Assembly: GCF_013372125.1 (NCBI RefSeq)
Contig: NZ_CP053826.1
Location: forward strand, 868,001 to 932,000
Source: Campylobacter curvus
GTDB lineage: Bacteria > Campylobacterota > Campylobacteria > Campylobacterales > Campylobacteraceae
Direction of reading: 5' to 3'
Length of the DNA stretch: 64,000 nucleotides
A program made the position numbers and the translations under genes. This document shows, in pieces, positions 45,225-53,510 of this stretch. The notes beneath the pieces are model-generated. The model saw only the letters and a program-made list of their open reading frames with translations, did no database searches and was not told the origin of the DNA. The first letter of the stretch is position 1; the number at the start of each line of letters is the position of its first letter.

Positions 45225-46223
45225 ATGCAAAAAAGCGACAGGACGCATTTTATATTAAACGGCGGGCGGCTTAGGCGGCAGGATAACAACATCTATTTTG
45301 ATAAATTTGACGAGACGGGCGGCGTGAGGGCGAGTAAAATTTTACCGATCAACGCCATAGATGAAATTTACATCCTCGCCCACGTCGAGCTTGATACCTA
45401 CACGCTCGCGTTTTTGGCGGATAACAACATACTTTTGCACGTTTTTAGCCCGTTTCAGAGCTTTCGGGGGAATTTTTACCCGAGCACTTCAAACTCGGTC
45501 AATAAAAGCGGCTTCGTGCTGCTATCTCAACTGCGGGCGTTTGACGACCCCGTAAAGCGCGTCTATATCGCTCGCGAGATTACCCGCGCGCACATGCTAA
45601 ACGACGCGGCAAACTGCAAAAAGCACGGCGTGAAATTTGACCCTGCGCCACACATCGCAGCACTTGACGCTGCCGCAGACGTAGGACAGATAATGGCGGC
45701 GGAAGGGGCTTTTCAAAAGCTTTATTATGAAAAATGGAACGAAATCATCACCGATCAGCGAAGCTTTAAATTTACCGTCCGCTCCAAGCGCCCGCCCGCC
45801 GATAAGATAAATAGCTTCATCAGCTACATAAATATGCGCATCTACAATGTCTGCCTGAGCGAAATCTACAAGACCGAACTCGATCCGCGCATCGGCTTTT
45901 TGCACGAGCCAAACTACCGCGCGCTTAGCCTGCACCTCGATCTAGCCGAGATCTTTAAGCCGATTTTGGGCGATACGCTGATATTTGCGATGCTAAATAA
46001 AAAGGAGATCACGGCAAAGGACTTTCAAACGGACGCCGGACGGATAAAATTTAGCAATGACGCCATCCAAAAGATCGAGATGAAGATGATCTCGCGCCTA
46101 AGCGAAACGATCGCGCTAAACGGGCAAAACCTCACGTGGCGGCAGGTCATCAGACGCGAGGCGAATCAGCTCAAAAAATGTATCTGTGAGGATATGCCTT
46201 ATGTGGGGTTTGTGTGGCGATGA
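45225..46223 (+). CDS. cas1: Cas1, spacer integrase
   Basis: The 332-aa protein has an N-terminal beta domain (HFILNGGRLRRQDNNIYF) and a C-terminal helical catalytic domain with GFLHEPNYRALSLHLDLAEIFKP, containing the catalytic His and Asp; a glutamate ligand lies earlier. It integrates spacers at the leader end. It is the last cas gene; array 2 follows 640 bp later. Confidence 0.95.
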   Translation: MQKSDRTHFILNGGRLRRQDNNIYFDKFDETGGVRASKILPINAIDEIYILAHVELDTYTLAFLADNNILLHVFSPFQSFRGNFYPSTSNSVNKSGFVLLSQLRAFDDPVKRVYIAREITRAHMLNDAANCKKHGVKFDPAPHIAALDAAADVGQIMAAEGAFQKLYYEKWNEIITDQRSFKFTVRSKRPPADKINSFISYINMRIYNVCLSEIYKTELDPRIGFLHEPNYRALSLHLDLAEIFKPILGDTLIFAMLNKKEITAKDFQTDAGRIKFSNDAIQKIEMKMISRLSETIALNGQNLTWRQVIRREANQLKKCICEDMPYVGFVWR

Positions 46224-46862
46224 GGTTTAGTCTTTTGGGATTAAATTTAAAGATTGACAGCTTTTTGAAGATAAGATATTGATGTTTTTCCTCATGTGAG
46301 CTTTGGCGGAGTGTGGAAGCTGGTTTTAGATATTGATATTTTTGGCTTTATTGCAACAAAGTATTGATTTTTAAATTTCAAAGCATAGGAATGCGAACAT
46401 CATTCTAGCAAAAGCATTGCACGAGCCTATCGTTGTCGATTTTTCTGTTTTTACTTTATCTTACTCAAACGCTGTTCGCATTTTTCTCTTTTTAAGATGC
46501 TTCACACTACGCTCGCAACCGTACACGCAAGTAAAGTAAAAAGATTTCTTTTAAATGCCATTTGCATACGCGCCGCACTTTGAAGCGAGTATTAAGATTT
46601 GATTATAGCAGAGCATATTTTTTACAAAAAACCTGCTTGATTATCTTATGCACAGGCTTGAATGCTAGTTTAATGCTTTAATTATTAGGGCGTTTTATAA
46701 CAAAGAGTTTGATAAAACGATAATAAAGCTTGTTCTAAGATTTTGATAATGCCCTATTTTCTAGGTTTTTGCTTGCTAAAAATTTTAAATTTTAACTATT
46801 TTTAAGATATAAAAATATAGACTTTTAATTTTAATGGCCCTGGAATTTGATATTTTGGTGCT
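46224..46862. other. 639-bp gap between cas1 and array 2, including the array 2 leader
   Basis: No gene was recognised. The last 45 bp act as probable leader: GACTTTTAAT at 46820-46829 is shared with array 1. A partial repeat-like stretch (GGAATTTGATA, 46842-46852) lies only 10 bp before the first repeat and is not a full unit. A copy of a dispersed 24-bp repeat lies at 46461-46485. Confidence 0.5.
46461..46485 (-). repeat. Dispersed 24-bp intergenic repeat, copy A
   Basis: On the minus strand it reads AAAAATGCGAACAGCG then TTTGAGTA, identical over 24 bp to 60534-60557. Both copies lie between genes. No ORF or known element was recognised. Confidence 0.7.
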
Positions 46863-47154
46863 GTTAAAATTTATTCCGTTGGAATTTGAAACCTAAAGAT
46901 GAAGTTAGATCTATACTAAAAGAAGCAAAGTTAAAATTTATTCCGTTGGAATTTGAAACAATTCTTTGGCGGGATAATATGCAGGATCATAAAGTTAAAA
47001 TTTATTCCGTTGGAATTTGAAACTACCCTGACAACTGCCGAAAACTTAAAACTGGCAGGTTAAAATTTATTCCGTTGGAATTTGAAACTCCTCAAGGTAG
47101 ATTATGAATTCATCTACGCTGTTGGTTAAAATTTATTCCGTTGGAATTTGAAAC
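46863..47154 (+). CRISPR. CRISPR array 2: 5 direct repeats of 30 bp
   Basis: Repeats start at 46863, 46930, 46994, 47059 and 47125, separated by spacers of 34-37 bp; all five look identical, beginning GTTAAAATTTATTCC and ending TTGGAATTTGAAAC. A 39-bp spacer-like stretch follows the last, then an inverted copy (47194-47223). The leader and cas1 lie on the left, so new spacers should enter there. Repeats match array 1 at 25 of 30 positions. Confidence 0.96.
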
Positions 47155-47193
47155 TATGCACGCACATAGCCTTGAACTCTGACGCTACTTTGA

Positions 47194-47223
47194 GTTTCGA
47201 ATTCCAACGGAATAAATTTTAAC
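47194..47223 (-). repeat. Inverted terminal repeat of array 2
   Basis: These 30 bp are the reverse complement of the array 2 repeat with one change (GGAATTCGAAAC for GGAATTTGAAAC). With the last direct repeat (47125-47154) it forms a 30-bp inverted pair around 39 bp. The kinase remnant begins at the next base. Confidence 0.93.
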
Positions 47224-47383
47224 AAATAAGGATACGGGCACAGGTATGGGGCTTTATATCGCTAAAATTTTAGCGGTAGAAAAGCTTGGAGGGAGATTTA
47301 TGCTTGAAAGTAGGGCGGATCCTACTAAATTTGCGATCTTTTTAAAGCCTGAAGTCGGGAGCGGACGATGTATAACAAAATAA
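47224..47383 (+). pseudogene. C-terminal remnant of a sensor histidine kinase
   Basis: From the end of the inverted repeat, a frame reads NKDTGTGMGLYIAKILAVEK and LGGRFMLESRADPTKFAIFL to a stop at 47383. GTGMGLYIAK is the G2 box of HATPase_c, so about 50 C-terminal residues remain and everything before, including the phospho-acceptor His, is gone. No N-terminal part was found upstream. The break falls exactly at the CRISPR repeat. Confidence 0.8.
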
Positions 47384-48093
47384 AAGAAATTTTAAAAGAT
47401 GTGAGGCTGCTTATAGTCGAGGATGATGACGAGCTAAGGGCGACTTTAAAGGACTCGGTAGAAAAATACGTAAAGCAAATTTTTGAGTACTCAAATGCCA
47501 AAGACGCGCTGGCGTGTTTTAAACAAAACGATATAAATTTGATCCTCTCTGACATCAATATGCCGCGTATGAGCGAGCCTCAATGCCATCACTCATCAGG
47601 CAGGACGATAAAAATGTGCCGATCATCTTTCTGACAGCTTACGATAGCGACGAGAACATGTTTGAGGCGATCGAGCTTGGCGGCTTTGGAGTGTTCAAAA
47701 AGTCGTTTGAAAAGCGCGAACTCGTGATGATGATGAGCTTTTGGGCGCATAAATTCAAAAGCGATTTTGCCAGCGTCGATCTAAAAAACGGTTTTAGCTT
47801 CAACGCCTTTTCAAGAGAGCTTTTTAAGGATGGCGTAAGTATCGCGCTAACAAAAAAAAGAGCAAAATTTACTCCATCTACTGCTAAAAAACAACGGCAA
47901 AACCGTGAGTTTTGAGATGATATAAAGCTACGTCTGGCAGGAAAGCTGTACCCCCGAGACGATACGAAGCTTTGTTTATAAACTGCGAAAAAAGATCTAT
48001 CCTGAACCCACCAAAAACGCCCAAGGTATGTGGTATCGCTTAAATTTATCGCAAGAAAATCTAAGAACGGTGAATAAAATAACTTATGTTTAA
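47368..48093 (+). pseudogene. Response regulator, broken by frameshifts and a stop
   Basis: The start overlaps the kinase remnant. The receiver reads MYNKIKEILKDVRLLIVEDD and LILSDINMPRM in one frame. After a shift near 47575 it continues VPIIFLTAYDSDENMFEAIE, to about 47850 (SIALTKKRAKF). After another shift it reads LLKNNGKTVSFEMI, an in-frame TAA, then SYVWQESCTPETIRSFVYKL and a normal end. The winged-helix output domain is thus present but unreadable. Loss of its kinase fits decay of the pair. Confidence 0.85.
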
Positions 48094-48196
48094 AATTTTA
48101 GTGATAAAATTTCAGGCAAGTCAAACGGACAGCGAGCTTTGAAGCGGTCTTTGGGCTAAATGATTTTAAAATCAATCTTAAATTTAAGGAGTAAAA

Positions 48197-49120
48197 ATGG
48201 ATTTTAGATCTCAAAACGTCACCGACGCACCGGGCGATAATACGATCTTTATGGTGTGGAATTTCACGGCGGATAAAGACACCTGTAAAAGTAGCTTTGA
48301 GCGGCTTTGTGCTCTCGTGATAAATTTAAACAAGACTGCCAAAGTGAGATTTGGCGATGCGAACGTGAGCTGCGTTTTAGGCGTAGGACACGACGCGTGG
48401 AAGCTGCTTGATATGCCGACTCCGCTACCAAAGGAGCTTATAAATTTTAAGCCTGTCATCGGTGAAAAGCACACGGCGGTCTCGACAAAAGGCGACATCC
48501 ATATCCACATCAGAGCCACTTGCACGAGTGCTTGCTTTGACATGGCGACGCACGTAAAAGACGTCCTAAGCGGCGTCGCGACGTGCGTAGAGGAGGTGCA
48601 GGGCTTTAGATACTGGGACGGCAGGGCGATCATCGGCTTTGTCGATGGCACGGAAAATCCGCAAGGCGAGGACAGAGACATCTACGCCAAAGTAGGCGAT
48701 GAGGACGCGAAATTTAAGGGCGGTAGCTATCTTTTCGTGCAAAAATACATCCACCCGATGAGTGAGTGGAACAAGCTACCAGTAAGCGAGCAAGAAAAGA
48801 TAATCGGACGCTACAAGCATAGTGACATCGAGATGAGCGAGAGTGAAAAGCCCTCAAATTCGCACTCGGCTGCGGCAAATGTGGGCGATGATAAAAAGGT
48901 CGTGCGAGACAATATGCCATTTATGGCGGGCGGCGAAGTGGGAACGTATTTCATCGCGTATGCACGCACATTTTCTACGCTTGAAATGATGCTTGAAAGT
49001 ATGTTCATCGGCGAGCCAAAGGGCAACTACGATAGGTTGCTTGATTACAGCACGCCAAAGACTGGCACACTGTTTTTTGCTCCGACGTTTGATATGTTGG
49101 AGGCTTACAGCGCCGATTAA
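48197..49120 (+). CDS. Dyp-type haem peroxidase
   Basis: The 307-aa protein has IIGFVDGTENPQGEDRD (about 150-166), the GxxDG motif with the catalytic aspartate of Dyp peroxidases, a proximal-His region around HSDIEMSESEKPSNSHSA, and FIAYARTF. These cytoplasmic or encapsulated enzymes use peroxide to oxidise dyes or porphyrins; the physiological substrate is unknown. No signal peptide. It starts after TAAGGAG. Confidence 0.93.
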   Translation: MDFRSQNVTDAPGDNTIFMVWNFTADKDTCKSSFERLCALVINLNKTAKVRFGDANVSCVLGVGHDAWKLLDMPTPLPKELINFKPVIGEKHTAVSTKGDIHIHIRATCTSACFDMATHVKDVLSGVATCVEEVQGFRYWDGRAIIGFVDGTENPQGEDRDIYAKVGDEDAKFKGGSYLFVQKYIHPMSEWNKLPVSEQEKIIGRYKHSDIEMSESEKPSNSHSAAANVGDDKKVVRDNMPFMAGGEVGTYFIAYARTFSTLEMMLESMFIGEPKGNYDRLLDYSTPKTGTLFFAPTFDMLEAYSAD

Positions 49121-49489
49121 GACGGCTTGAAGCTTAAATTTGGGGTTAAATTTAGCCCCTACACTTTTTGGTAAAGGAGCGCGGGCGGACGGGTAAATTT
49201 ACATTCAGCCAAATTTAAAAAATAGCGCTCCGCTCTTGATAAAATTCTTTAAACGAATACCTTAATGTGGATTTAAGGTAGCCATAATAGCTAAATTTAA
49301 CCCTGGTCAGCTTAAATTTCCAGCCAAAAGCATTATATAATTTTAAAATTTCACTCTCGTAAAGGGCGACCGCTCGCCTAAAATATAAATTTAAAAAAAT
49401 AATTTTACTTCCTAAGATAAAAAATTATACTTTCATCATACCTTTTTAGATAAAATTTTAAAAAACCAAATCATCTTTAAGGGAGAAAA
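49121..49489. other. 369-bp gap, no gene seen
   Basis: Only a hairpin (TACCTTAA at 49258-49265 with 49273-49280) and AT-rich promoter-like sequence before the cytochrome gene were noticed. The ribosome site AGGGAG precedes 49490. Confidence 0.5.
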
Positions 49490-50068
49490 ATGAAAAAGTT
49501 AGTTTTATCCGCGCTCTTGGCGTGTTCGCTCTTTGGGGCAGATATGATGTATAGCGAGGGCGTGAAGGACGTCTATGCTGACGCGACTAGCACGAAGTCT
49601 ATCGGCAGGCTACTGCCGACAAATGCCGTTAAAATTTTACAAACCAGTGGCGATAGAGTGAAGCTTGCTGTGCATGGCTATCAAAACCCGGCCGTGCCAA
49701 ATGTCGTGTATTTTAGCGACTTTGCGCGCGTCATCGCAGTGGCATTTTCAAAGACGGCAACCCCCGAGATAAAGGTGCTTCAAAAGGGCAAGGACGGCAA
49801 ATGGGACAAGGTCGAGACCATCGTTTATGCGAGCAAAGATGGCTTTACGAGCGATCTAAAAGGGCTTTTTAACAAAGGCGAAACGCTTTATAAAGAAAGC
49901 TGTGGTGTGTGCCACGGACTGCACGCTACGACGCATTACAACGCAAATCAATGGCCAAGCCTGCTAAAATCGATGGTAAATCGCACGGCGATCCCAAAAG
50001 AGGATCAATGGGTCGTCATAGAGTATCTGCAAAAGCATTCAAGCGATATCAATGTGGATAAAAAATAG
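49490..50068 (+). CDS. Periplasmic monohaem cytochrome c, partner of TorA-like reductase 1
   Basis: The 192-aa protein has a signal peptide (MKKLVLSALLACSLFGA) and one haem site CGVCHG (about 138-142) near the C-terminus. The N-terminal two thirds (LLPTNAVKI, VVYFSDFARVIAV) is a domain found in the C. jejuni protein Cj0265, which passes electrons to the reductase Cj0264. It should feed electrons to the gene product at 50181. Confidence 0.88.
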   Translation: MKKLVLSALLACSLFGADMMYSEGVKDVYADATSTKSIGRLLPTNAVKILQTSGDRVKLAVHGYQNPAVPNVVYFSDFARVIAVAFSKTATPEIKVLQKGKDGKWDKVETIVYASKDGFTSDLKGLFNKGETLYKESCGVCHGLHATTHYNANQWPSLLKSMVNRTAIPKEDQWVVIEYLQKHSSDINVDKK

Positions 50069-50180
50069 TAAATTCAACGCAAATCCTAACCAAATTTGCC
50101 GCTAAAAGTTGCTTCTTAAAGAGAAGTCAGGAGTGCTTTTTAACCGCGAAGCACGTAAATTTTCAAAATAGGGAGATAAA

Positions 50181-52751
50181 ATGAACGAGAAAAGACGAAA
50201 TTTATTAAAAGGTGCGGCGCTGCTTGGCGCTATGCCTGTGGCTATGAAATTTAGCCCGTTTTCAGACCTAGTCGGACTAAGCGCAAGTGAGCTTGGCACG
50301 GGGCTCGTGAAAAATGGCGAGGTCGTCACCGCAGCTCACTGGGGCATGCTAAAAGTCACGGTCAAGGACGGCGTCATCGTAAAATCAGAGCCTTTACAAA
50401 AAACGAGCGAAATTTCAAATCCGCTGCAAAATTTCACCGCCGATATGGTCTATAAAAGCCGTATCAAATACCCGATGGTGCGAAAGAGCTACCTAGCTAA
50501 CCCCGACAGCCCAAAACCAGAGCTACGAGGACGTGACGAGTGGGTCAGAGTGAGCTACGAGGATGCGATAAAGCTGGTCGCAAGAGAGCTAAAAAAGACA
50601 CGCAAACAAAAGGGCAATCAAAGCGTATTTGCCGGTAGCTACGGCTGGAAGTCCAGCGGCAACGTGCATAACTCGCGAATTTTACTTCACCGCTTTATGA
50701 ATCTAAGCGGCGGCTTCGTGGGCTCTCTTGGCGACTACTCCACGGGCGCTAGCCAGGTCATAATGCCCCACGTAGTCGGTAGTATCGAGGTCTATGAGCA
50801 GCAGACCAGCTGGCCTGTGGTGCTGGAAAACTCAAAAGTCGTCGTCATCTGGGGTGCAAACCCGATCTCCACGCTTCGTATCGCATGGACGAGCACCGAC
50901 GAGCAAGGATTTAAGTATTTTGAAGAGCTTAAAAAATCAAACATCGAAGTCATCGTCATAGACCCGGTCAGGACGCAAACGGCGCAGTATTTTGACAAGG
51001 CTAGCTGGATCGCCCCGCGCCCAAATACCGACACGGCGATGATGCTAGGCATGTGCCACTATCTTTATACATCGGGCAAATACGATAAAAATTTCATCGA
51101 GACCTACACGAGCGGCTTTGATAAATTCGTGCCATATCTGCTGGGCGAAACGGACGGCACGCCTAAAAATTTGGAGTGGGCGAGTAAAATTTGCGACCTG
51201 CCAGCAAAGCTCATAAAGGAGCTTGCGGATAAATTTATGGATAATCGCACGATGCTGATGAGTGGCTGGGGCATGCAGCGCGCGCACCACGGCGAGCAAG
51301 CGCACTGGACGATGGTGACGCTAGCAGCCATGTTAGGGCAGATCGGGCTTCCTGGCGGGGGCTTTGGGCTTAGTTATCACTACTCAAACGGCGGCGCTCC
51401 GACGTGCAAAGGCGGTGTCATCGGCGGCATAAACAGCTCCAGCGTAGGGAATTTCGACGAGCAAGGAAATTTCATCGGCACGGCATTTGGCGAATTTGAC
51501 AGCCACGGGCAGTTTATCGGTAAAGCCGCCAAAGGTGCGGCAGGCACGGGACAAAGCTGGCTACAAAAGGCAACAAAGTATGCCTTTCCTGTCGCTCGCA
51601 TCGCGGATGCACTGCTAAATCCTGGCAAAGTGATAGACCATAATGGCAAAAAGATCACCTATCCTGACATCGACTTTATCTACTGGGTCGGCGGCAACCC
51701 GCTCGTGCATCATCAAGACATCAATACTCTCGTAAAAGCGTGGCGCAAACCGCGAACCATCGTCGTAAATGACCCGTATTGGACGCCGACAGCAAAGATG
51801 GCGGACATCGTTTTCCCGACAACGACGCAGTATGAACGAAACGACATCACGATGACGGGCGATTACTCGAATATGAATATCGTGCCGATGAAGCAAGTCG
51901 TGGCTAAATTTGCCGAAGCGAGGGATGATTATCAAATTTTCTCCGACCTTTGCAAGGCGTATGCAGACAAGCTGGTGCTCGCCTACACCGAGAACGGCAA
52001 AACGGAGTTTGACTGGATAAAGGAGTATTACGACGCGGCGTATGCGCAGGTGAGCTCTACGCCTGATCTGGTGACTGACATGAAGCCGTTTGAGGAATTT
52101 TGGGCGGAAAACAAGCCGGTAAATTTTGCCAGCACGCCAGAAAGCGACGCATGGGTGAGATTTGGCGAATTTAGAGAAGATCCGATCCTAAACGCTATCG
52201 GTACGCCATCAGGGCTGATTGAAATTTACTCCGAGACGATAGCGGCGATGAAATATGACGACTGCAAGGCACATCCGATGTGGTTTGAGCCGATCGAGTG
52301 GCTGGGCATGAAAAATAAACCGGCAGAGTTTCACATGCTAAGCCCTCATCCGACTGACCGCCTGCACTCGCAGCTAAGCAACACCGCTTTAAGGGATCGC
52401 TACGCCGTGGCAGATCGCGAGCCCGTGTGGATAAACACGAAAGATGCCAAGAAAAAGGGTATCAAAAATGGCGATCTCGTGCGTGTATATAACGCGCGCG
52501 GAGAGGTGCTGGCGGGCGCTGTGGTGAGCGATGATATAAAAGAGGGTGTCGTCAAGCTCGACGAGGGCGCGTGGTATGATCCTGACGCGAGCGGGCTTTG
52601 CAAAAACGGCTGCCCAAATGTCCTAACGATCGACATCCCGACCTCAAAGCTGGCAAACGGCAATATCTCTCACACGGCATTAGTAAATATCGAGAAATTT
52701 AAGGGTAAAGCTCCTGAGCTGACAGCTTTTAAAGATCCGAAATTTGCTTAA
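50181..52751 (+). CDS. torA: TorA-like molybdopterin N-/S-oxide reductase (copy 1)
   Basis: The 856-aa protein starts with a Tat signal (EKRRNLLKGAALLGAMPVA). It has the DMSO/TMAO reductase layout, no N-terminal Fe-S cluster, the Mo-ligand serine in GDYSTGASQ (about 187) and GWGMQRAHHGEQ. It should reduce TMAO or sulfoxides in the periplasm during oxygen-limited growth. It is 17 residues longer than copy 2, mostly an insertion near residue 420-445 (GTAFGEFDSHGQFIG). Richer in G+C than copy 2. Confidence 0.9.
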   Translation: MNEKRRNLLKGAALLGAMPVAMKFSPFSDLVGLSASELGTGLVKNGEVVTAAHWGMLKVTVKDGVIVKSEPLQKTSEISNPLQNFTADMVYKSRIKYPMVRKSYLANPDSPKPELRGRDEWVRVSYEDAIKLVARELKKTRKQKGNQSVFAGSYGWKSSGNVHNSRILLHRFMNLSGGFVGSLGDYSTGASQVIMPHVVGSIEVYEQQTSWPVVLENSKVVVIWGANPISTLRIAWTSTDEQGFKYFEELKKSNIEVIVIDPVRTQTAQYFDKASWIAPRPNTDTAMMLGMCHYLYTSGKYDKNFIETYTSGFDKFVPYLLGETDGTPKNLEWASKICDLPAKLIKELADKFMDNRTMLMSGWGMQRAHHGEQAHWTMVTLAAMLGQIGLPGGGFGLSYHYSNGGAPTCKGGVIGGINSSSVGNFDEQGNFIGTAFGEFDSHGQFIGKAAKGAAGTGQSWLQKATKYAFPVARIADALLNPGKVIDHNGKKITYPDIDFIYWVGGNPLVHHQDINTLVKAWRKPRTIVVNDPYWTPTAKMADIVFPTTTQYERNDITMTGDYSNMNIVPMKQVVAKFAEARDDYQIFSDLCKAYADKLVLAYTENGKTEFDWIKEYYDAAYAQVSSTPDLVTDMKPFEEFWAENKPVNFASTPESDAWVRFGEFREDPILNAIGTPSGLIEIYSETIAAMKYDDCKAHPMWFEPIEWLGMKNKPAEFHMLSPHPTDRLHSQLSNTALRDRYAVADREPVWINTKDAKKKGIKNGDLVRVYNARGEVLAGAVVSDDIKEGVVKLDEGAWYDPDASGLCKNGCPNVLTIDIPTSKLANGNISHTALVNIEKFKGKAPELTAFKDPKFA

Positions 52752-52756
52752 ATTAT

Positions 52757-52785
52757 GGGGCGGATCGCTCGGTCCGTCCTTTTTT
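52757..52785 (+). terminator. Rho-independent terminator of tor copy 1
   Basis: GGGCGGATC pairs with GGTCCGTCC (two G-T pairs) around GCTC, then six T. The 60 bp from 52725 to 52784 are identical to 56000-56059 after copy 2. Confidence 0.9.
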
Positions 52786-52913
52786 AAATCTTAAAACCAT
52801 AGCAAATCTTTATATTTAATAAAATTTAAATTTATTTTTATACGAGCACTTTTCAAGCACTATAATATTTTAAGATTTCAATATCTGCAATTACACAATC
52901 GTAAGGAGGAAAA

Positions 52914-53510
52914 ATGAAATCAATGGCTTTTAAAGGCGCTTTGGCACTAATGATCTTTGCCTGTTTTTTATTTGGCAAAAATGAGGCTTATACCGATGTC
53001 GTAAAGTCACTTTACATAGATGAATCCTCGAGTAAGGTCATAGGTAGATTACTTCCCACTAATGCAGTAAGTATCGAATCTGTAAAAAATGACCGAGTAA
53101 AGCTCACTATCACAGGATATGTGAATCCAAGTGTAGCAAATGTGATTTACTTTAGCGATTCACAGCGCGTAATTGCCGCAGCTTTTTCAAAAACAGCAAA
53201 TATCGAATTTAAAATTTTGCAAAAAGGAAAGAGTGGCAAATGGGATAAAGCGCAAGTTGTAGCTTATGCAAGTAAAGATAATTTTACTAATGAGCTAAAG
53301 CCTATGCTTGTAAAAGCGGAGCAAATTTATAATGAAAATTGTGGAATTTGCCATGTGCTTCCCGAGCCGTCGCACTCTAAAGCTAACCAATGGCCAGGTC
53401 TTTTACAATCCATGCTAAGCAGGACGGCGATCGAGAAAAATGACGAATGGCTTGTTATTCAGTATCTGCAAAAACATTCAGAAGATGTCAAACTAAAGGA
53501 GATCAAATGA
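52914..53510 (+). CDS. Periplasmic monohaem cytochrome c, partner of TorA-like reductase 2
   Basis: The 198-aa paralogue of the gene at 49490 has a signal peptide (about 1-20) and haem site CGICHV (about 143-147). It starts after AAGGAGG and overlaps the next ATG (ATGA), tighter coupling than in copy 1, where 112 bp separate the genes. The pattern KVIGRLLPTNAV matches copy 1. Codons are distinctly more AT-rich. Confidence 0.88.
   Translation: MKSMAFKGALALMIFACFLFGKNEAYTDVVKSLYIDESSSKVIGRLLPTNAVSIESVKNDRVKLTITGYVNPSVANVIYFSDSQRVIAAAFSKTANIEFKILQKGKSGKWDKAQVVAYASKDNFTNELKPMLVKAEQIYNENCGICHVLPEPSHSKANQWPGLLQSMLSRTAIEKNDEWLVIQYLQKHSEDVKLKEIK

Noticed and set aside
46826-46852. Degenerate sixth direct repeat before array 2 (TTAATTTTAATGG then CCCTGGAATTTGATA).
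   Set aside because: Only the GGAATTTGA core matches, and it ends 10 bp before the first real repeat, too close for a spacer. It is better seen as leader.
49258-49280. Hairpin as a small RNA gene.
   Set aside because: Eight-base stem, no T run and no promoter seen; recorded only in the gap description.
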